42,719 nt of DNA from Dehalococcoidia bacterium (GCA_011192005.1 DUFB01000076.1:1-42719); one strand, 5' to 3'; counted from the stretch's first letter, positions 19,021 through 31,944 are shown. The notes: generated by a model from the letters alone, not told the origin. Program-made: numbers and translations.

Positions 19021-19072
19021 CAGGATATTTGGAGATACACCATGAGCCCGGGAAATATACCTGGGCTTTTTT
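18934..19072 (+). promoter_or_regulatory. Ribosome-mediated threonine attenuator
   Basis: Three competing pairings are visible. 1:2 is AAGATACAAC (18934-18943) with GTTGTATCTT (18989-18998), 10 bp. 2:3 is TGTATCTTCGA (18991-19001) with TTGGAGATACA (19029-19039), 11 pairs including G-U, extended by GGGCT (18983-18987) with AGCCC (19045-19049). 3:4 is the terminator at 19046-19072. A ribosome stalled on the three Thr codons would sit over the loop and the 5' part of segment 2, favouring 2:3 and read-through. Complete translation to the stop at 19020 would favour termination. This is the classic architecture of amino-acid operon attenuators. Confidence 0.7.
19046..19072 (+). terminator. Intrinsic terminator of the attenuator
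   Basis: GCCCGGG (19046-19052), a 7-nt AT loop, and CCTGGGC (19060-19066) form a 7-bp stem with one G-U pair, followed by six T (19067-19072). It lies upstream of the selenoprotein gene, so it controls entry into the operon. Confidence 0.85.
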
Positions 19073-19097
19073 ATTTGGTGAATTAAAGGAGAATATT

Positions 19098-19316
19098 ATG
19101 GTTGTTGAAATCCATTATTGCGTACCGTGAGGCTTTGAATCCCGTGCCGTCGGTCTGGCGGATGAACTGCAAAGAGAAACAGGTGTTGAGGTAAAACTGA
19201 TTCGGGGAGATAACGGAATTTTTAACGTTATTATTGACGGGAGCTGTATCTTTTCCAGAACTGAAACAGGGCGTTTCCCCGAGTCTGGAGAGATAATTGA
19301 TAAATTGAGGTTGTAA
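19098..19316 (+). CDS. Selenoprotein W-like (Rdx family) thioredoxin-fold protein with in-frame TGA (Sec)
   Basis: A 72-residue frame interrupted only by TGA at 19128-19130 (residue 11). It reads VEIHYCVP-Sec-GFESRA, so the TGA falls exactly on the second position of the CxxC/CxxU redox motif of the SelW/SelT/SelH (Rdx) family. The C-terminal half has family hallmarks (GIFNVIIDG, IFSRTETGRFPE). The start is ATG 19098 with AAAGGAG 6 nt upstream; the stop is TAA 19314. A hairpin resembling a bacterial SECIS follows the TGA. Its role is probably a small thiol/selenol oxidoreductase, partner unknown. If Sec machinery were absent, the gene would be a truncated pseudogene, but conservation after the TGA argues against that. 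Confidence 0.8.
19146..19159 (+). promoter_or_regulatory. Candidate bacterial SECIS element
   Basis: GCCG (19146-19149) pairs with TGGC (19156-19159) around the loop TCGGTC. The loop GGU begins 22 nt after the TGA, close to the spacing in E. coli fdhF, where the loop also contains GGUCU. The stem is short, and CC/GG pairs can extend it with a bulge. Confidence 0.5.
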
Positions 19317-19394
19317 TTACATTTGAAAACGACTACCCCTATGCATTATAAATATAGGGAACCAGTTTATTTCTGAGGGCAAGGAGTACCTGTT

Positions 19395-20675
19395 TTGGCT
19401 AAGAAAAAGAAAGACGAAAAACCACCACGTCATATTTCCAAGCGTCAGCTTTCCAGTATAAAGCGACATAAAAGAAGGCAGAGGTTAATATTTTTCAGCG
19501 GGATTATCATCATTGTCGTCGTCCTTGTTATCGTTTTTGTAGGTATATACATGGGTGAAATACGCCCTTATCACAAAACGATAGCGAAAGTCTATGACAG
19601 GGAATTCAGCGCCCAGTATTTAATGGACGCTGTTGAGTATTTTGGTCAGTACTACTCTCCGGAAACCTTTATTACGCAATTATCAAGTTTAATCAATATC
19701 GCGAGTAACTACACCGTACAGAGTGAGTTGATAAGACGCGGCGCCGAGGACCTGGGTATAACTGTTGAGGATGACGAGGTGAAAGCAAGCCTCAAAGAGA
19801 ACAAGGAGACGGTGAATGACGCCAGCGTCGACTTTACGCGCCTCGGGTTTTTGAACGAAAGGTTATTCGAAGAACATTTTTTGCCTCAGGTACCCACTAG
19901 TGCTGACCAGGTAAATATGATGGCCATGTTTCTGGAAAGCGAAAGTCAGGCAGCCAATATTACTGCTGAATTAGCCAATGGTGGCAACTTTACGGCGCTG
20001 GCCGCAGAACATTCGTTGGATGTATATTCCAAAGAAAAAATGGGTGACCTGGGCTGGCACTCTCGAGAATTTCTGGAATCCGAAATGGGTGCAACAATAC
20101 CCGTTGAATATGCCTTCACCGCTGAAATCGGTGTGTTGAGCCAGCCCCTTTATGACGAAAAGAGCAAATCTATCGGCTACTGGGTCGTCAATATTCTGGA
20201 AAGGGAGGAGGACATCCAGGCTCATGTTCAGGTAATCCTCGTGGGTAGTGTAGAAGAAGCGGACATTGTTATGCAGAAGTTGATAGACGGGGAAGATTTC
20301 GGTGAACTTGCCAGGGAGTTCTCTCAAGATATTTCCCGTGAACAAGGAGGAGACCTGGGTTGGGTAACTCCAGGTACGAGGTCGGAGGCTTTTGACGCGT
20401 ATGTTTTTAACCCGGAATTGGGAGATGTAGGTGTCCTGGGCCCGTTCCACGATGATGAAGTTACCACAACAGGCGGTTACTGGCTGGTAAAGGTTGTGGA
20501 TAGAGAGGAAAATCGACCCCTGGATGAGGAAGAGAGGGAAACCCGTGCCAGCCAGAGTTACGATGACTGGGTAACTCAATTATGGGACGTTGCTGCTAAT
20601 GAGATAGACCGGACTTATCTGACCCCGCAGATAACAACCTGGATAATGGAAAAACTAACGGATAAATATTCCTAA
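19395..20675 (+). CDS. Membrane-anchored parvulin-type peptidyl-prolyl isomerase (PrsA/SurA-like)
   Basis: 426 residues. A basic cytoplasmic N-terminus (MAKKKKDEK to about residue 30) is followed by one transmembrane segment (31-53), so the bulk is extracytoplasmic. A SurA_N-like helical region follows, then two parvulin domains: about 180-270 (LGWHSREFLESEMG, YWVVNILE) and about 276-375 (HVQVILVGS, FSQDISREQGGDLGWV, GYWLVKVVDRE). The family folds secreted proteins or assists their maturation. The start is TTG 19395 with AAGGAG 8 nt upstream. It lies between the SelW-like gene and hom, 16 nt before the hom ATG. Confidence 0.88.
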   Translation: MAKKKKDEKPPRHISKRQLSSIKRHKRRQRLIFFSGIIIIVVVLVIVFVGIYMGEIRPYHKTIAKVYDREFSAQYLMDAVEYFGQYYSPETFITQLSSLINIASNYTVQSELIRRGAEDLGITVEDDEVKASLKENKETVNDASVDFTRLGFLNERLFEEHFLPQVPTSADQVNMMAMFLESESQAANITAELANGGNFTALAAEHSLDVYSKEKMGDLGWHSREFLESEMGATIPVEYAFTAEIGVLSQPLYDEKSKSIGYWVVNILEREEDIQAHVQVILVGSVEEADIVMQKLIDGEDFGELAREFSQDISREQGGDLGWVTPGTRSEAFDAYVFNPELGDVGVLGPFHDDEVTTTGGYWLVKVVDREENRPLDEEERETRASQSYDDWVTQLWDVAANEIDRTYLTPQITTWIMEKLTDKYS

Positions 20676-20691
20676 AAACGAGGTCATGACG

Positions 20692-22005
20692 ATGAGCAGA
20701 AAGAGTATTGGCGTAGGATTAATGGGCTTGGGGGTGGTCGCCGGGCAGGTAGCCAGAGTTTTAACGGAGAAGGCAGCTGACCTCGAGGAGAAAATCGGTT
20801 GTCCTCTGGTCTTGCGGAAAATTAAAGTATTACCCGAAGACCTCTCACGACCGCAGGCGCGCGAGATGTCCTCCGGTCTATTCACCACCAGCGACGACGA
20901 CTTTTTCCAGGAATCCGATATTGATATTATCGTTGAGGCGATTGGCGGTGAAAACCCGGCACTGGGATACCACCGGCGTGCCCTGAAATCGGGCAGACAT
21001 GTCGTCACCTCAAATAAAGAGCTTATTGCCAAGCACGGGGTGGAGCTTCTGGAACTCGCCCATCAACATAACGTCAGCCTGCAATATGAAGCCAGTGTCG
21101 GTGCCGGGTTTCCGTTGATAGCTCCTTTCAAGCATGACCTTGTAGCCAACAGGATTACCGGTATTTTCGCTATTATTAACGGTACGACCAATTATATACT
21201 GACGATGATGGACCGCAAGGGTTCGGATTTTGCTGCGACGCTGGCACAGGCGCAGAAACTGGGTTATGCCGAGGCAAATCCTGAGAATGATATTGAGGGC
21301 TTCGATTCCAATTACAAGCTCGCCATCCTGGCATCGCTGGCTTTCAACATGCGGGTGCGTCCTCAGGATGTATACCGCGAAGGGATTACACGCCTGGCAC
21401 CTCGCGATTTCCGCTACGCACGGGAACTCGGGTTTACCATCAAGCTGCTGGCAATAGCCAAACAGAACGAAGATACCGTTGAAGCCAGGGTGCATCCGGT
21501 GTTTATACCCCAGGAAACACTGCTGGCTAAAGTGGACGGTGTCTATAATGCCGTGCAGGTCATGGGTGACCTGGCTGGCAGGGTGCTCTTCATGGGCGAG
21601 GGAGCCGGTCCTCTGGCAACGAGCAGCTCCGTCGTTGCCGATGTGGTCGGTGTAGCGAGGAAAATCGTTCTCGGTATCGGCAGCCTGTCCACCTGGAAAG
21701 CTGCCTCCGGAAAGCGTATCAAGCCCATAGATGATATTGAAACGCAATATTACATAAGACTGAATGCCGCCGATCAGCCTGGAGTTCTGGCTAAAATTGC
21801 CACGGTATTCGGGGATAACGAGATAAGCATCGCGTCGGCAATACAGCCCGAATCCGATGAAGCAACCGGAACGGCGGAAATAGTCATCATGACCCACCCC
21901 GCCATGGAGAAAGCCATGCAGAAGGCTTTACGTGAGCTCGGGAAGCTCGAGGTGGTTAACGAAATCAATAACTGTATCCGCGTTGAGGAAATAGAAGGAG
22001 GCTAG
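20692..22005 (+). CDS. hom: Homoserine dehydrogenase
   Basis: Reduces aspartate semialdehyde to homoserine, a precursor of threonine and methionine. N-terminal Rossmann motif [36 protein letters not shown], the catalytic domain with [21 protein letters not shown] and [15 protein letters not shown], and a C-terminal ACT domain ([19 protein letters not shown]) that is the likely threonine sensor. The start is ATG 20692, because GAGG is 8 nt upstream; the in-frame ATG at 20686 is only 2 nt from it. 437 residues. thrC begins 2 nt after the stop. Confidence 0.95.
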   Translation: MSRKSIGVGLMGLGVVAGQVARVLTEKAADLEEKIGCPLVLRKIKVLPEDLSRPQAREMSSGLFTTSDDDFFQESDIDIIVEAIGGENPALGYHRRALKSGRHVVTSNKELIAKHGVELLELAHQHNVSLQYEASVGAGFPLIAPFKHDLVANRITGIFAIINGTTNYILTMMDRKGSDFAATLAQAQKLGYAEANPENDIEGFDSNYKLAILASLAFNMRVRPQDVYREGITRLAPRDFRYARELGFTIKLLAIAKQNEDTVEARVHPVFIPQETLLAKVDGVYNAVQVMGDLAGRVLFMGEGAGPLATSSSVVADVVGVARKIVLGIGSLSTWKAASGKRIKPIDDIETQYYIRLNAADQPGVLAKIATVFGDNEISIASAIQPESDEATGTAEIVIMTHPAMEKAMQKALRELGKLEVVNEINNCIRVEEIEGG

Positions 22006-22007
22006 CC

Positions 22008-23060
22008 CTGAAAAAAGGAGTTTTACTGCAATATAAAGAGTATTTACCTGTTAACGATAAAACACCCCTGTTCAGCATCGGAGAAGGCGATACTCCGCTG
22101 GTTCGCTGCGATAAGCTGGCGGAGAGGTACGGCTGCGGCGAGCTTTACTTCAAACTGGAAGGGTGCCATCCCACCGGCTCCTTTAAGGACCGGGGCATGG
22201 TGGTGGCGGTGGCGAAAGCGGTCGAAGAGGGCAGCCGGGCTATTATCTGCGCCTCCACCGGTAATACGAGCGCCTCGGCGGCAGCCTACGCGGCTTATTG
22301 CGGTCTCAGCTGCATTATTATCATTCCCCGGGGAAACATCGCCTTGGGCAAGCTGGCGCAGGCTATCGTTCACGGCGCTAAAATAGTAGCTGTCGACGGT
22401 AACTTTGACCAGGCTCTCTCCATAGTAAGGAGTATCAACGAAAAGCACCCGGTCACTCTGGTCAATTCCCTCAATCCATATCGCATCGAGGGACAGAAGA
22501 CAGCCGCTTTTGAAGTCGTCGACGTGCTGGGTGACGCCCCGAACTACCTTTTCCTGCCGGTGGGTAACGCCGGGAATATTACGGCCTACTGGAAGGGATT
22601 TAAGGAGTATCACGACGCCGGGAAGTCGACGAAAAAGCCGAAGATGTACGGTTTTCAGGCCGAGGGGGCCGCGCCTATTGTCAGGGGTTATCCCATCGAG
22701 AAACCGGAAACCGTGGCTACGGCAATACGCATCGGCAATCCCGCCAGCTGGAAGAAAGCTGAAGCAGCCCGCGACGAGTCCGGAGGCATTATAGATATGG
22801 TCAGCGATGCCGAAATTCTAGCTGCCCAGAAACTGATGGCCGCCGAGGCTGGCATTTTTGGCGAGCCGGCTTCAGCCGCCTCTCTGGCCGGACTGATAAA
22901 GCTGCACAACCAGGGTAGAGATTTCTCAAATCAGGTGATTGTATGCGTGGTTACAGGTACCGGACTCAAGGATACCGAGGTCGCTCTTAAAGACGCTCCA
23001 TCTTTCCTGGAGTTGCCCGCCGACCTGGCTGCGGTGGAGAAAGCCCTGGGACTGGTCTAA
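22008..23060 (+). CDS. thrC: Threonine synthase starting at CTG
   Basis: PLP enzyme converting O-phosphohomoserine to threonine. From CTG 22008 the product reads (M)[14 protein letters not shown], then [25 protein letters not shown] with the PLP lysine at residue 60, [15 protein letters not shown], and the PLP-phosphate glycine loop [12 protein letters not shown]. This matches the family from the first residues. There is no ATG, GTG or TTG in frame between the upstream stop (21984) and ATG 22197, and starting there would delete the catalytic lysine. AAGGAGG (21995-22001) is 6 nt before the CTG. 350 residues. A second CTG (22026) is a less likely alternative. Confidence 0.9.
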   Translation: MKKGVLLQYKEYLPVNDKTPLFSIGEGDTPLVRCDKLAERYGCGELYFKLEGCHPTGSFKDRGMVVAVAKAVEEGSRAIICASTGNTSASAAAYAAYCGLSCIIIIPRGNIALGKLAQAIVHGAKIVAVDGNFDQALSIVRSINEKHPVTLVNSLNPYRIEGQKTAAFEVVDVLGDAPNYLFLPVGNAGNITAYWKGFKEYHDAGKSTKKPKMYGFQAEGAAPIVRGYPIEKPETVATAIRIGNPASWKKAEAARDESGGIIDMVSDAEILAAQKLMAAEAGIFGEPASAASLAGLIKLHNQGRDFSNQVIVCVVTGTGLKDTEVALKDAPSFLELPADLAAVEKALGLV

Positions 23061-23100
23061 ACGGGATATAGATTAAAATTTCTCCCCAAGGAGGAGACTG

Positions 23101-23667
23101 ATGTTTGATGAAGCTGTTATTCGGAAAGCTGTTACCGATATTATTATAGCGATTGGCGAAGACCCCTCGCGAGAAGGACTGGCAGAGACTCCGCAGCGTG
23201 TCGCCGAGATGTACTCCGAGCTTTTCGGGGGTCTGCATAAAGACCCCAAGGAAGACCTCGAGGTTGGCTTTGAGCTGGGTCACCGCGAGATGGTAATCCT
23301 TAAGGATATCCCGTTCTATTCCATGTGCGAACATCATCTCCTGCCGTTCTACGGCGTTGCTCACGTGGGCTATATCCCCAATGAGGAAGGGCGCATCGTG
23401 GGCATCAGCAAGCTGGCCAGGGTTGTTGAGACGATTGCCCGCCGCCCTCAGGTGCAGGAAAAGATGACCACCGATATCGCCGATGCTATTTTTGAGGGCA
23501 TCAGAGCCGATGGAGTGGCGGTGGTAGTCCAGGCAGAGCACCTCTGTATGGTCATGCGCGGTATCAAGAAACCGGGCAGTAATGTTATCACGTCGGCTAT
23601 CCGTGGTTCTTTCCATACCAATCCGGCTAGCCGCGCCGAGTTCTTCTCATTGATACAGGGGAAATAA
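23101..23667 (+). CDS. folE: GTP cyclohydrolase I (FolE type)
   Basis: Converts GTP to dihydroneopterin triphosphate for folate or pterin synthesis. The zinc ligands are visible: Cys and His in [10 protein letters not shown] (about residue 75) and the second Cys in [10 protein letters not shown] (about 146). [14 protein letters not shown] and the C-terminal SAIRGSF are conserved. It has the full 188-residue length, an ATG start and a strong AAGGAGG site. It is 40 nt after thrC, so probably the last gene of that operon, and convergent with gyrB. Confidence 0.95.
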   Translation: MFDEAVIRKAVTDIIIAIGEDPSREGLAETPQRVAEMYSELFGGLHKDPKEDLEVGFELGHREMVILKDIPFYSMCEHHLLPFYGVAHVGYIPNEEGRIVGISKLARVVETIARRPQVQEKMTTDIADAIFEGIRADGVAVVVQAEHLCMVMRGIKKPGSNVITSAIRGSFHTNPASRAEFFSLIQGK

Positions 23668-23682
23668 CCTGTCTATAGTACT

Positions 23683-25724
<2,042 letters not shown>

Positions 25725-25730
25725 TGTCTA

Positions 25731-25759
25731 ATATTAGCATAGTTTAGTCGTGAAGTAAA
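25731..25759 (-). promoter_or_regulatory. Probable gyrB promoter
   Basis: Minus strand: TTTACT (25754-25759), a 17-nt spacer ending in TGC, and TAATAT (25731-25736), an extended -10. The start site would be near 25724. Confidence 0.45.
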
Positions 25760-25838
25760 GGTAAACGTGTAGAAAATGGAGGGTAAAAAGTACCGGGTCA
25801 TTTTTAACAGGGGAAGCAACGGTTCACGCGTATTACAA

Positions 25839-26837
25839 CTAAAGCTCCGAAAAGTCCTTCAATTCACCGAAATCAATCAGGCCGCTCTCCGCAATATTCT
25901 CTATTTCAATCCCGGCTTCCACGGCCGCCGCCACCGGATTCAGACCGCCAAGCTGTACCATACCGATTCTGTTCATGGCTACGGGAATCTGGTAAAGCGA
26001 CTCGCTGGTATGCCCCAGGGCGTATACCCCGCCGATACCCGCCCTTTTAAGCATGGCCAGCCTTTCCTCGACGACTCCTCTGGCGGGTGCCGGTAGGGTA
26101 CGGAATACTCCCAGTATCTTGCCGCTTCCGGTCCGGGCAGCTTGGCCGACGCTGGTCATCCGGGCGCGGATGTACTGTTCCGATGGGTCCAGGGATGTGC
26201 CGGCATAATCGATAATGGCTACGAAACGTCTGGGCTCGAAGTCCGCTATTTCGAGTATACCCCCGAATCTGAACTCGGTGGGGACTCCGGCTTTGAGGAG
26301 GACACCGTTGATAGAAGCACTGCACACGGTAGCCAGGCCTGTTTTACCTTCGGGTACGAGTACCGAACCCAGCTTCTCGCCTTCCCTGGCAACAGCTACC
26401 AGGCGACTGACACAGAGGCTGGCTTTAAAGGCATCTTTCATCGCTGACAGAGCTTTTTTGAAACTCTCACTGCTGATGAGGGAGGTGTTAATGGCAAGCT
26501 GACCGGTACGCTTTTCGGGGTTGAAGGTGGTGTGGTAAGCCATCAGTTCCAGTTTCTCGCGCACGAATCCGAGGTGCTGCGGTGCCAGGGCTTCTTTGAC
26601 TTCCCGGCGGCCTCTGGGCGTTATCATTCTGCCGTCCCTGCCGCCCGGTTCGGTATATCCGCGCTCATCGGCTATTTTTAAGTGGTACCTTACCGCCCTT
26701 TCACTCAGGAAGATACCGTCCTGCTCGAGTCGACGGGCGATGGTAATCGACCCCAGCGGCTCGGAGGATTCGCTGAGTATTTTCAGTATGGCTATAAGCT
26801 TGTTTTCAGCATCGGAGCCGACAACCGACTGGTCCAT
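25839..26837 (-). CDS. nrpR: NrpR-type (DUF128) nitrogen regulator
   Basis: 332 residues. The N-terminal winged helix (ILKILSESSEPLGSITIA, then ERAVRYHLKIADERG) and the following GRDGRMITPRGRREV are the signature of NrpR, the nitrogen repressor first described in methanogens, where 2-oxoglutarate relieves repression of glnA, nif and amt genes. One NrpR regulatory domain follows (LMAYHTTFNP ... INTSLI, GVPTEFRFGGILEI, GLNPVAAAVEAG). A second such domain, found in some archaeal proteins, is absent. It starts at ATG 26837 with a weak ribosome site. It stands at the end of the nitrogen block, and a palindrome covers its -10 box. Its role as a nitrogen regulator is inferred from family and context. 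Confidence 0.85.
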   Translation of the reverse strand: MDQSVVGSDAENKLIAILKILSESSEPLGSITIARRLEQDGIFLSERAVRYHLKIADERGYTEPGGRDGRMITPRGRREVKEALAPQHLGFVREKLELMAYHTTFNPEKRTGQLAINTSLISSESFKKALSAMKDAFKASLCVSRLVAVAREGEKLGSVLVPEGKTGLATVCSASINGVLLKAGVPTEFRFGGILEIADFEPRRFVAIIDYAGTSLDPSEQYIRARMTSVGQAARTGSGKILGVFRTLPAPARGVVEERLAMLKRAGIGGVYALGHTSESLYQIPVAMNRIGMVQLGGLNPVAAAVEAGIEIENIAESGLIDFGELKDFSEL

Positions 26838-26869
26838 AGAAAAATACTCGATTCCCCGGAATTAATCTT

Positions 26870-26885
26870 GTGGTAATTATACCAC
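26870..26885. promoter_or_regulatory. Palindrome over the nrpR -10 box (candidate autoregulatory operator)
   Basis: GTGGTA (26870-26875), ATTA, TACCAC (26880-26885) is a perfect inverted repeat. On the minus strand its centre forms TATAAT (26876-26881), the -10 of nrpR, about 40 nt before the ATG. The -35 is weak. A protein bound here would block its own promoter. Confidence 0.5.
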
Positions 26886-26962
26886 GCATTATTGAAAATC
26901 AAAATTACATATAAGAAGCAATGCACTAATACAGTAAGAACCGGGGTATTCCTGTACTGGCC

Positions 26963-28720
26963 TCAGTATTTCCTGAACTTGCTGGTAATCGGCAACCTTC
27001 TGTCTCTGCCGAAGGCCCGGGGCGTGATTTTAATACCGGGGGGCGCCTGCCGTCGCTTGTATTCGCTGGTATCCACCAGTCGGGCTACCTGTTTAACCAC
27101 AGCTTCGTCGTAGCCCATGTTAACAATCTGCCTGACACTTTTATCTTCCTCAACGTAGGCGGTCAGTATCGGGTCCAGCAGTTCGTAGGGGGGCAGGGTA
27201 TCGGTGTCCTTCTGGTCCGGCCTGAGCTCGGCCGAGGGGGCTTTGGTGATGACTGATTCTGGAATTAAATCACGCTTTTCCAGGGAATTCCGGTACTCAG
27301 CCAGCTGATAAGCCATCGTCTTGGGAATATCTTTAATCACGGCGAATCCGCCAGCCATATCACCGTATAGCGTTGAATAGCCGGTAGCCATTTCGCTTTT
27401 ATTCCCGGTGGTCAGCACCAGCCAGCCGAACTTGTTCGAAAGAGCCATCAGGATATTGCCCCTGATGCGGGCCTGCAGGTTCTCCTCGGTAACATCGGGT
27501 TCTGTGCCTTTAAGGGAATCTGCCATTATGCTCATATACGATTTATACGTGTCTTCAATAGGGATAGTAAGTAATTTAATACCTAAATTGTGTGCTAACA
27601 ACTCAGCGTCCGATACGCTGCCGGGCGAAGAGTATTGAGAAGGCATGGCTACGCCGACCACGTTTTCTTTGCCCAGGGCATCGACGGCAACGGTGGCTAC
27701 CAGACTGGAGTCCAGACCTCCTGAAAGCCCGATGAGTACCTGATTAAAACCGTTTTTCCGTATGTAATCACGCGTGCCCAGCACGAGGGCATTGTATACC
27801 TCTTCCGGAAATCCATTGACTTTAACCTTACGGGCGCTGATTCTGGGTTTCTCTGTTTTCAGAGGTTTGTCGGAAATCAGCACCTTCTCCGATATTACAC
27901 CTCCCTGCTCCTCATACAGGGCTGCTTCCTTCCGCCACCTGACGTTATCAAGGCGTGCCCGGGAAACCGACTCTATATCCAGGTCGGCGATCATCAGGTC
28001 TTCTTCGAACTGCTTACCTCTGGCTAAAAGCTTACCCTTCTCGTCGGCTATCAGGCTGTTGCCGTCGAAGACCAGTTCGTCCTGTCCCCCGATCAGGTTG
28101 GTAAGTGCGATAATAGCCAGATTGTCCGAAGCACGTGATTTCACCATCCGCTCGCGGACATTCCCTTTGCCGAAGTGATAGGGGGAGGCGCTGATGTTGA
28201 TGATTAGTTCGGCGCCGGAGAAAGCCTGAGTTCTTGTAGGGCCGTCTTCGTACCAGATATCCTCGCAGATATTTACGCCGATGTTTATTCCGCTGATGAT
28301 ATAAACGGGGCATTCCCTACCCGCCTGGAAATACCGGTCCTCATCGAAAACGCCATAGTTGGGGAGGTATATCTTGTGATAGACCCCGGCGAGTTTACCG
28401 TCATGGATGATGGCGGCGGCGTTATAAATTGTCTCCCTGCCGTCTACAAAGCCGATGATGATGCTTATTCCTGAAGTTTCTTTAGTTATTTTCTCCAGAG
28501 ATTTCAGATTATCGGCGATGAACTCCGGCTTGAAAAGCAGGTCTTCGGGCGGATAGCCGCAAATGGCTAATTCAGGAAAAGTTAAAATGTCAACACCCGA
28601 AGACCTGGCAAGTTTTATGGTATTTGTTATTTTATCTATATTACCGGTAAAATCACCGACGGTGGTATTAACCTGTGCAATGCCGATGCGGAGTCGGCGG
28701 GTATTATGTTTATAAATCAC
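26963..28720 (-). CDS. nadE: Glutamine-dependent NAD+ synthetase
   Basis: Last step of NAD synthesis, amidating nicotinate adenine dinucleotide with glutamine nitrogen. The N-terminal nitrilase-type glutaminase has its triad: Glu in [15 protein letters not shown], Lys in YHKIYLPN, and Cys in VNICEDIW. The C-terminal synthetase has the ATP pyrophosphatase P-loop [14 protein letters not shown], then [21 protein letters not shown]. 585 residues, a complete two-domain enzyme. The start is GTG 28720 with GGAGGT 9 nt upstream. It lies 17 nt after glnA, so it is co-transcribed with its nitrogen source. Confidence 0.95.
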   Translation of the reverse strand: MIYKHNTRRLRIGIAQVNTTVGDFTGNIDKITNTIKLARSSGVDILTFPELAICGYPPEDLLFKPEFIADNLKSLEKITKETSGISIIIGFVDGRETIYNAAAIIHDGKLAGVYHKIYLPNYGVFDEDRYFQAGRECPVYIISGINIGVNICEDIWYEDGPTRTQAFSGAELIINISASPYHFGKGNVRERMVKSRASDNLAIIALTNLIGGQDELVFDGNSLIADEKGKLLARGKQFEEDLMIADLDIESVSRARLDNVRWRKEAALYEEQGGVISEKVLISDKPLKTEKPRISARKVKVNGFPEEVYNALVLGTRDYIRKNGFNQVLIGLSGGLDSSLVATVAVDALGKENVVGVAMPSQYSSPGSVSDAELLAHNLGIKLLTIPIEDTYKSYMSIMADSLKGTEPDVTEENLQARIRGNILMALSNKFGWLVLTTGNKSEMATGYSTLYGDMAGGFAVIKDIPKTMAYQLAEYRNSLEKRDLIPESVITKAPSAELRPDQKDTDTLPPYELLDPILTAYVEEDKSVRQIVNMGYDEAVVKQVARLVDTSEYKRRQAPPGIKITPRAFGRDRRLPITSKFRKY

Positions 28721-28737
28721 CGGAGCCTGACCTCCGC

Positions 28738-30102
28738 TTATAAAATCGGCAGGTATCTATCCAGCTCGTATTCGGTAACCTGGGTACGATATTCGTTCCA
28801 CTCTATTTTCTTGTTCTGGATAAATGCTCCAAACACATGGTCGCCCAGTGCTTTTCGCACCAGCTCACTCTTTTCAGCCAGTTGAATAGCTTCCAGCAAG
28901 CTGGCAGGTAAGACACCTATCCCTCGCTTCAACCTTTCTTCTTCGTTCATTTCATATACATTTTCTTCTACCGGTGCAGGCAGTTCGTACCCCTTATCAA
29001 TGCCCTCCAGTCCGGCAGCCAGCATCACGCTGAAGGCAAGATAGGGATTGCAGGCGGGGTCAGGGGAACGGAATTCTATTCTGGTAGCTTTTTCCTTGCC
29101 GGGCTTATATTCAGGAACCCTGACCAGGTCGGCCCGGTTACGCCTTGCCCAGGATTGATATACAGGTGCTTCATAGCCGGGCACCAGACGCTTGTAGGAG
29201 TTGACCCACTGGTTACATACGGCGGTAATCTCCGGCGCGTGCTTCAGCAGGCCGGCGATATAGCCTTTGGCTATCTTCGATAAGTGGTAGGGGTCACCGC
29301 TATCAAAGAATGCGTTCCTCTCACCCTTGAAGAGAGACTGGTGTACGTGCATACCGCTGCCGTTGATGCCGTAGACCGGTTTGGGCATGAAGGTGGCGTA
29401 ACAACCGTGTTGCAGGGCGACCTCTTTGACTACCAGGCGGTAGGTCATCACATTATCGGCCATGGTCAGTGCATCGGTATACCGCATGTCGATTTCATGC
29501 TGGCTGTGAGCGACTTCATGGTGCGAGTACTCGACGCCGATACCCATCTCTTCCAGTTGTAGTACCGTGTCCTTCCGCATGTCAACGGCGGCGTCCCGGG
29601 GAGTCAGGTCGAAGTAACCGCCCTTATCGAGTACCTGGGTTGTTGGTGACGTCGGGTCGTCCGGATTTTGTTTAAAATAAAAGTATTCTAACTCGGGTCC
29701 GACGTAATAGGTGTAGCCCATGTCAGCCGCCCGCTTCAGATTTCTCTTCAGGACAAACCTGGGGTCGCCTTCGAAAGGCTGCCCGCCGGGCCTGAGAACA
29801 TCACAAAACATGCGGGCTACGGCACGGTGTTCGCGTGGTCGCCAGGGCAGCAGGTCGAAGGTATCCGGATCAGGCATGGCGACCATGTCGCTCTCGTCGA
29901 TACGGGCGAAACCTTCTATCGATGAGCCGTCGAAGCCCATCCCATCCTGCAGAGCCCCTTCCAGTTCCTCAACGGTAATGGCAAAACTCTTGAGCATGCC
30001 CAGGATATCGGTAAACCACAGTCTGATGAACTTGACATCGTGCTCTTTTGAAGTTTTAAGTACGTATTCAGCCGCCTCTTCTCTGCTTCTATTATTTGTC
30101 AT
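28738..30102 (-). CDS. glnA: Glutamine synthetase type I
   Basis: Makes glutamine from glutamate, ammonia and ATP; the dodecameric type I enzyme. Visible are [37 protein letters not shown], the [12 protein letters not shown] ammonia/glutamate loop, and the [15 protein letters not shown] segment. 454 residues, the shorter GlnA (alpha-type) length. No adenylylation-type tyrosine motif (NLYDLPPEE) is seen, so adenylylation control is unlikely. Start at ATG with an AGGAGG site. It has its own promoter in the gap after glnB, and nadE follows. Confidence 0.96.
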   Translation of the reverse strand: MTNNRSREEAAEYVLKTSKEHDVKFIRLWFTDILGMLKSFAITVEELEGALQDGMGFDGSSIEGFARIDESDMVAMPDPDTFDLLPWRPREHRAVARMFCDVLRPGGQPFEGDPRFVLKRNLKRAADMGYTYYVGPELEYFYFKQNPDDPTSPTTQVLDKGGYFDLTPRDAAVDMRKDTVLQLEEMGIGVEYSHHEVAHSQHEIDMRYTDALTMADNVMTYRLVVKEVALQHGCYATFMPKPVYGINGSGMHVHQSLFKGERNAFFDSGDPYHLSKIAKGYIAGLLKHAPEITAVCNQWVNSYKRLVPGYEAPVYQSWARRNRADLVRVPEYKPGKEKATRIEFRSPDPACNPYLAFSVMLAAGLEGIDKGYELPAPVEENVYEMNEEERLKRGIGVLPASLLEAIQLAEKSELVRKALGDHVFGAFIQNKKIEWNEYRTQVTEYELDRYLPIL

Positions 30103-30125
30103 GGTATCCTCCTGTTATTGATGTT

Positions 30126-30154
30126 ATTTTAATACGTTATGCCTCTGTTGTCAT
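30126..30154 (-). promoter_or_regulatory. glnA promoter
   Basis: Minus strand: ATGACA (30149-30154), a 17-nt spacer and TAAAAT (30126-30131), each 5 of 6 consensus. The start site would be near 30119, 17 nt before the ATG. This lets glnA-nadE be expressed separately from amtB-glnB. Confidence 0.6.
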
Positions 30155-30181
30155 CATTTTTTCATAAATTTTACCCCGCAT

Positions 30182-31743
<1,562 letters not shown>

Positions 31744-31801
31744 CCTTTTTACCTCCCGACTGTCGTATTTACTTCAAGTTTAGTCGGTTATTGTTTCCGC
31801 T

Positions 31802-31830
31802 ATATTACGTCCAGGTTACAATCCTGTTAC
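31802..31830 (-). promoter_or_regulatory. Probable amtB promoter overlapped by the proximal regulator box
   Basis: Minus strand: GTAACA (31825-31830) as a weak -35, a 17-nt spacer and TAATAT (31802-31807). The -35 lies inside the regulator box at 31815-31830, the arrangement expected for activation by an OmpR-family protein. The start site would be near 31795. Confidence 0.45.
31815..31830 (-). promoter_or_regulatory. GlnR-like direct-repeat box, proximal
   Basis: Minus strand GTAAC-AGGATT-GTAAC: two identical half-sites 11 bp apart. This matches the GTnAC-N6-GnAAC layout known for actinobacterial GlnR and, generally, the 11-bp direct repeats bound by OmpR-family dimers. Confidence 0.55.
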
Positions 31831-31878
31831 AGGATATCTTGCGAACGGGCATTTCTAGCTACAATATAACCCGTTAAT

Positions 31879-31894
31879 GTTACGAACATATTAC
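31879..31894 (-). promoter_or_regulatory. GlnR-like direct-repeat box, distal
   Basis: Minus strand GTAAT-ATGTTC-GTAAC, the same 5-6-5 layout as the proximal box, 48 bp further upstream of amtB and in the same orientation. Confidence 0.5.
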
Positions 31895-31944
31895 ATAAAC
31901 AGGGGGATTAGAGAACAAAAGACTCTAATGGCAGGTAAGTAAGC

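Noticed and set aside
18889-19072. A stand-alone 6S-like small RNA of about 180 nt
   Set aside because: Length, promoter and terminator fit, and the outer ends can pair (AATACTAG with CTAGTGTT). The leader frame with three Thr codons, the three competing stems and the hom-thrC operon explain it better as an attenuator.
19128-19130. TGA as a pseudogene mutation
   Set aside because: It lies exactly at the second redox residue of CxxC/CxxU, and the frame after it is intact and family-like up to TAA; a SECIS-like hairpin follows.
22197-23060. thrC starting at ATG 22197
   Set aside because: It would lose the PLP lysine and about 63 conserved residues; the upstream CTG with a strong ribosome site is far better.
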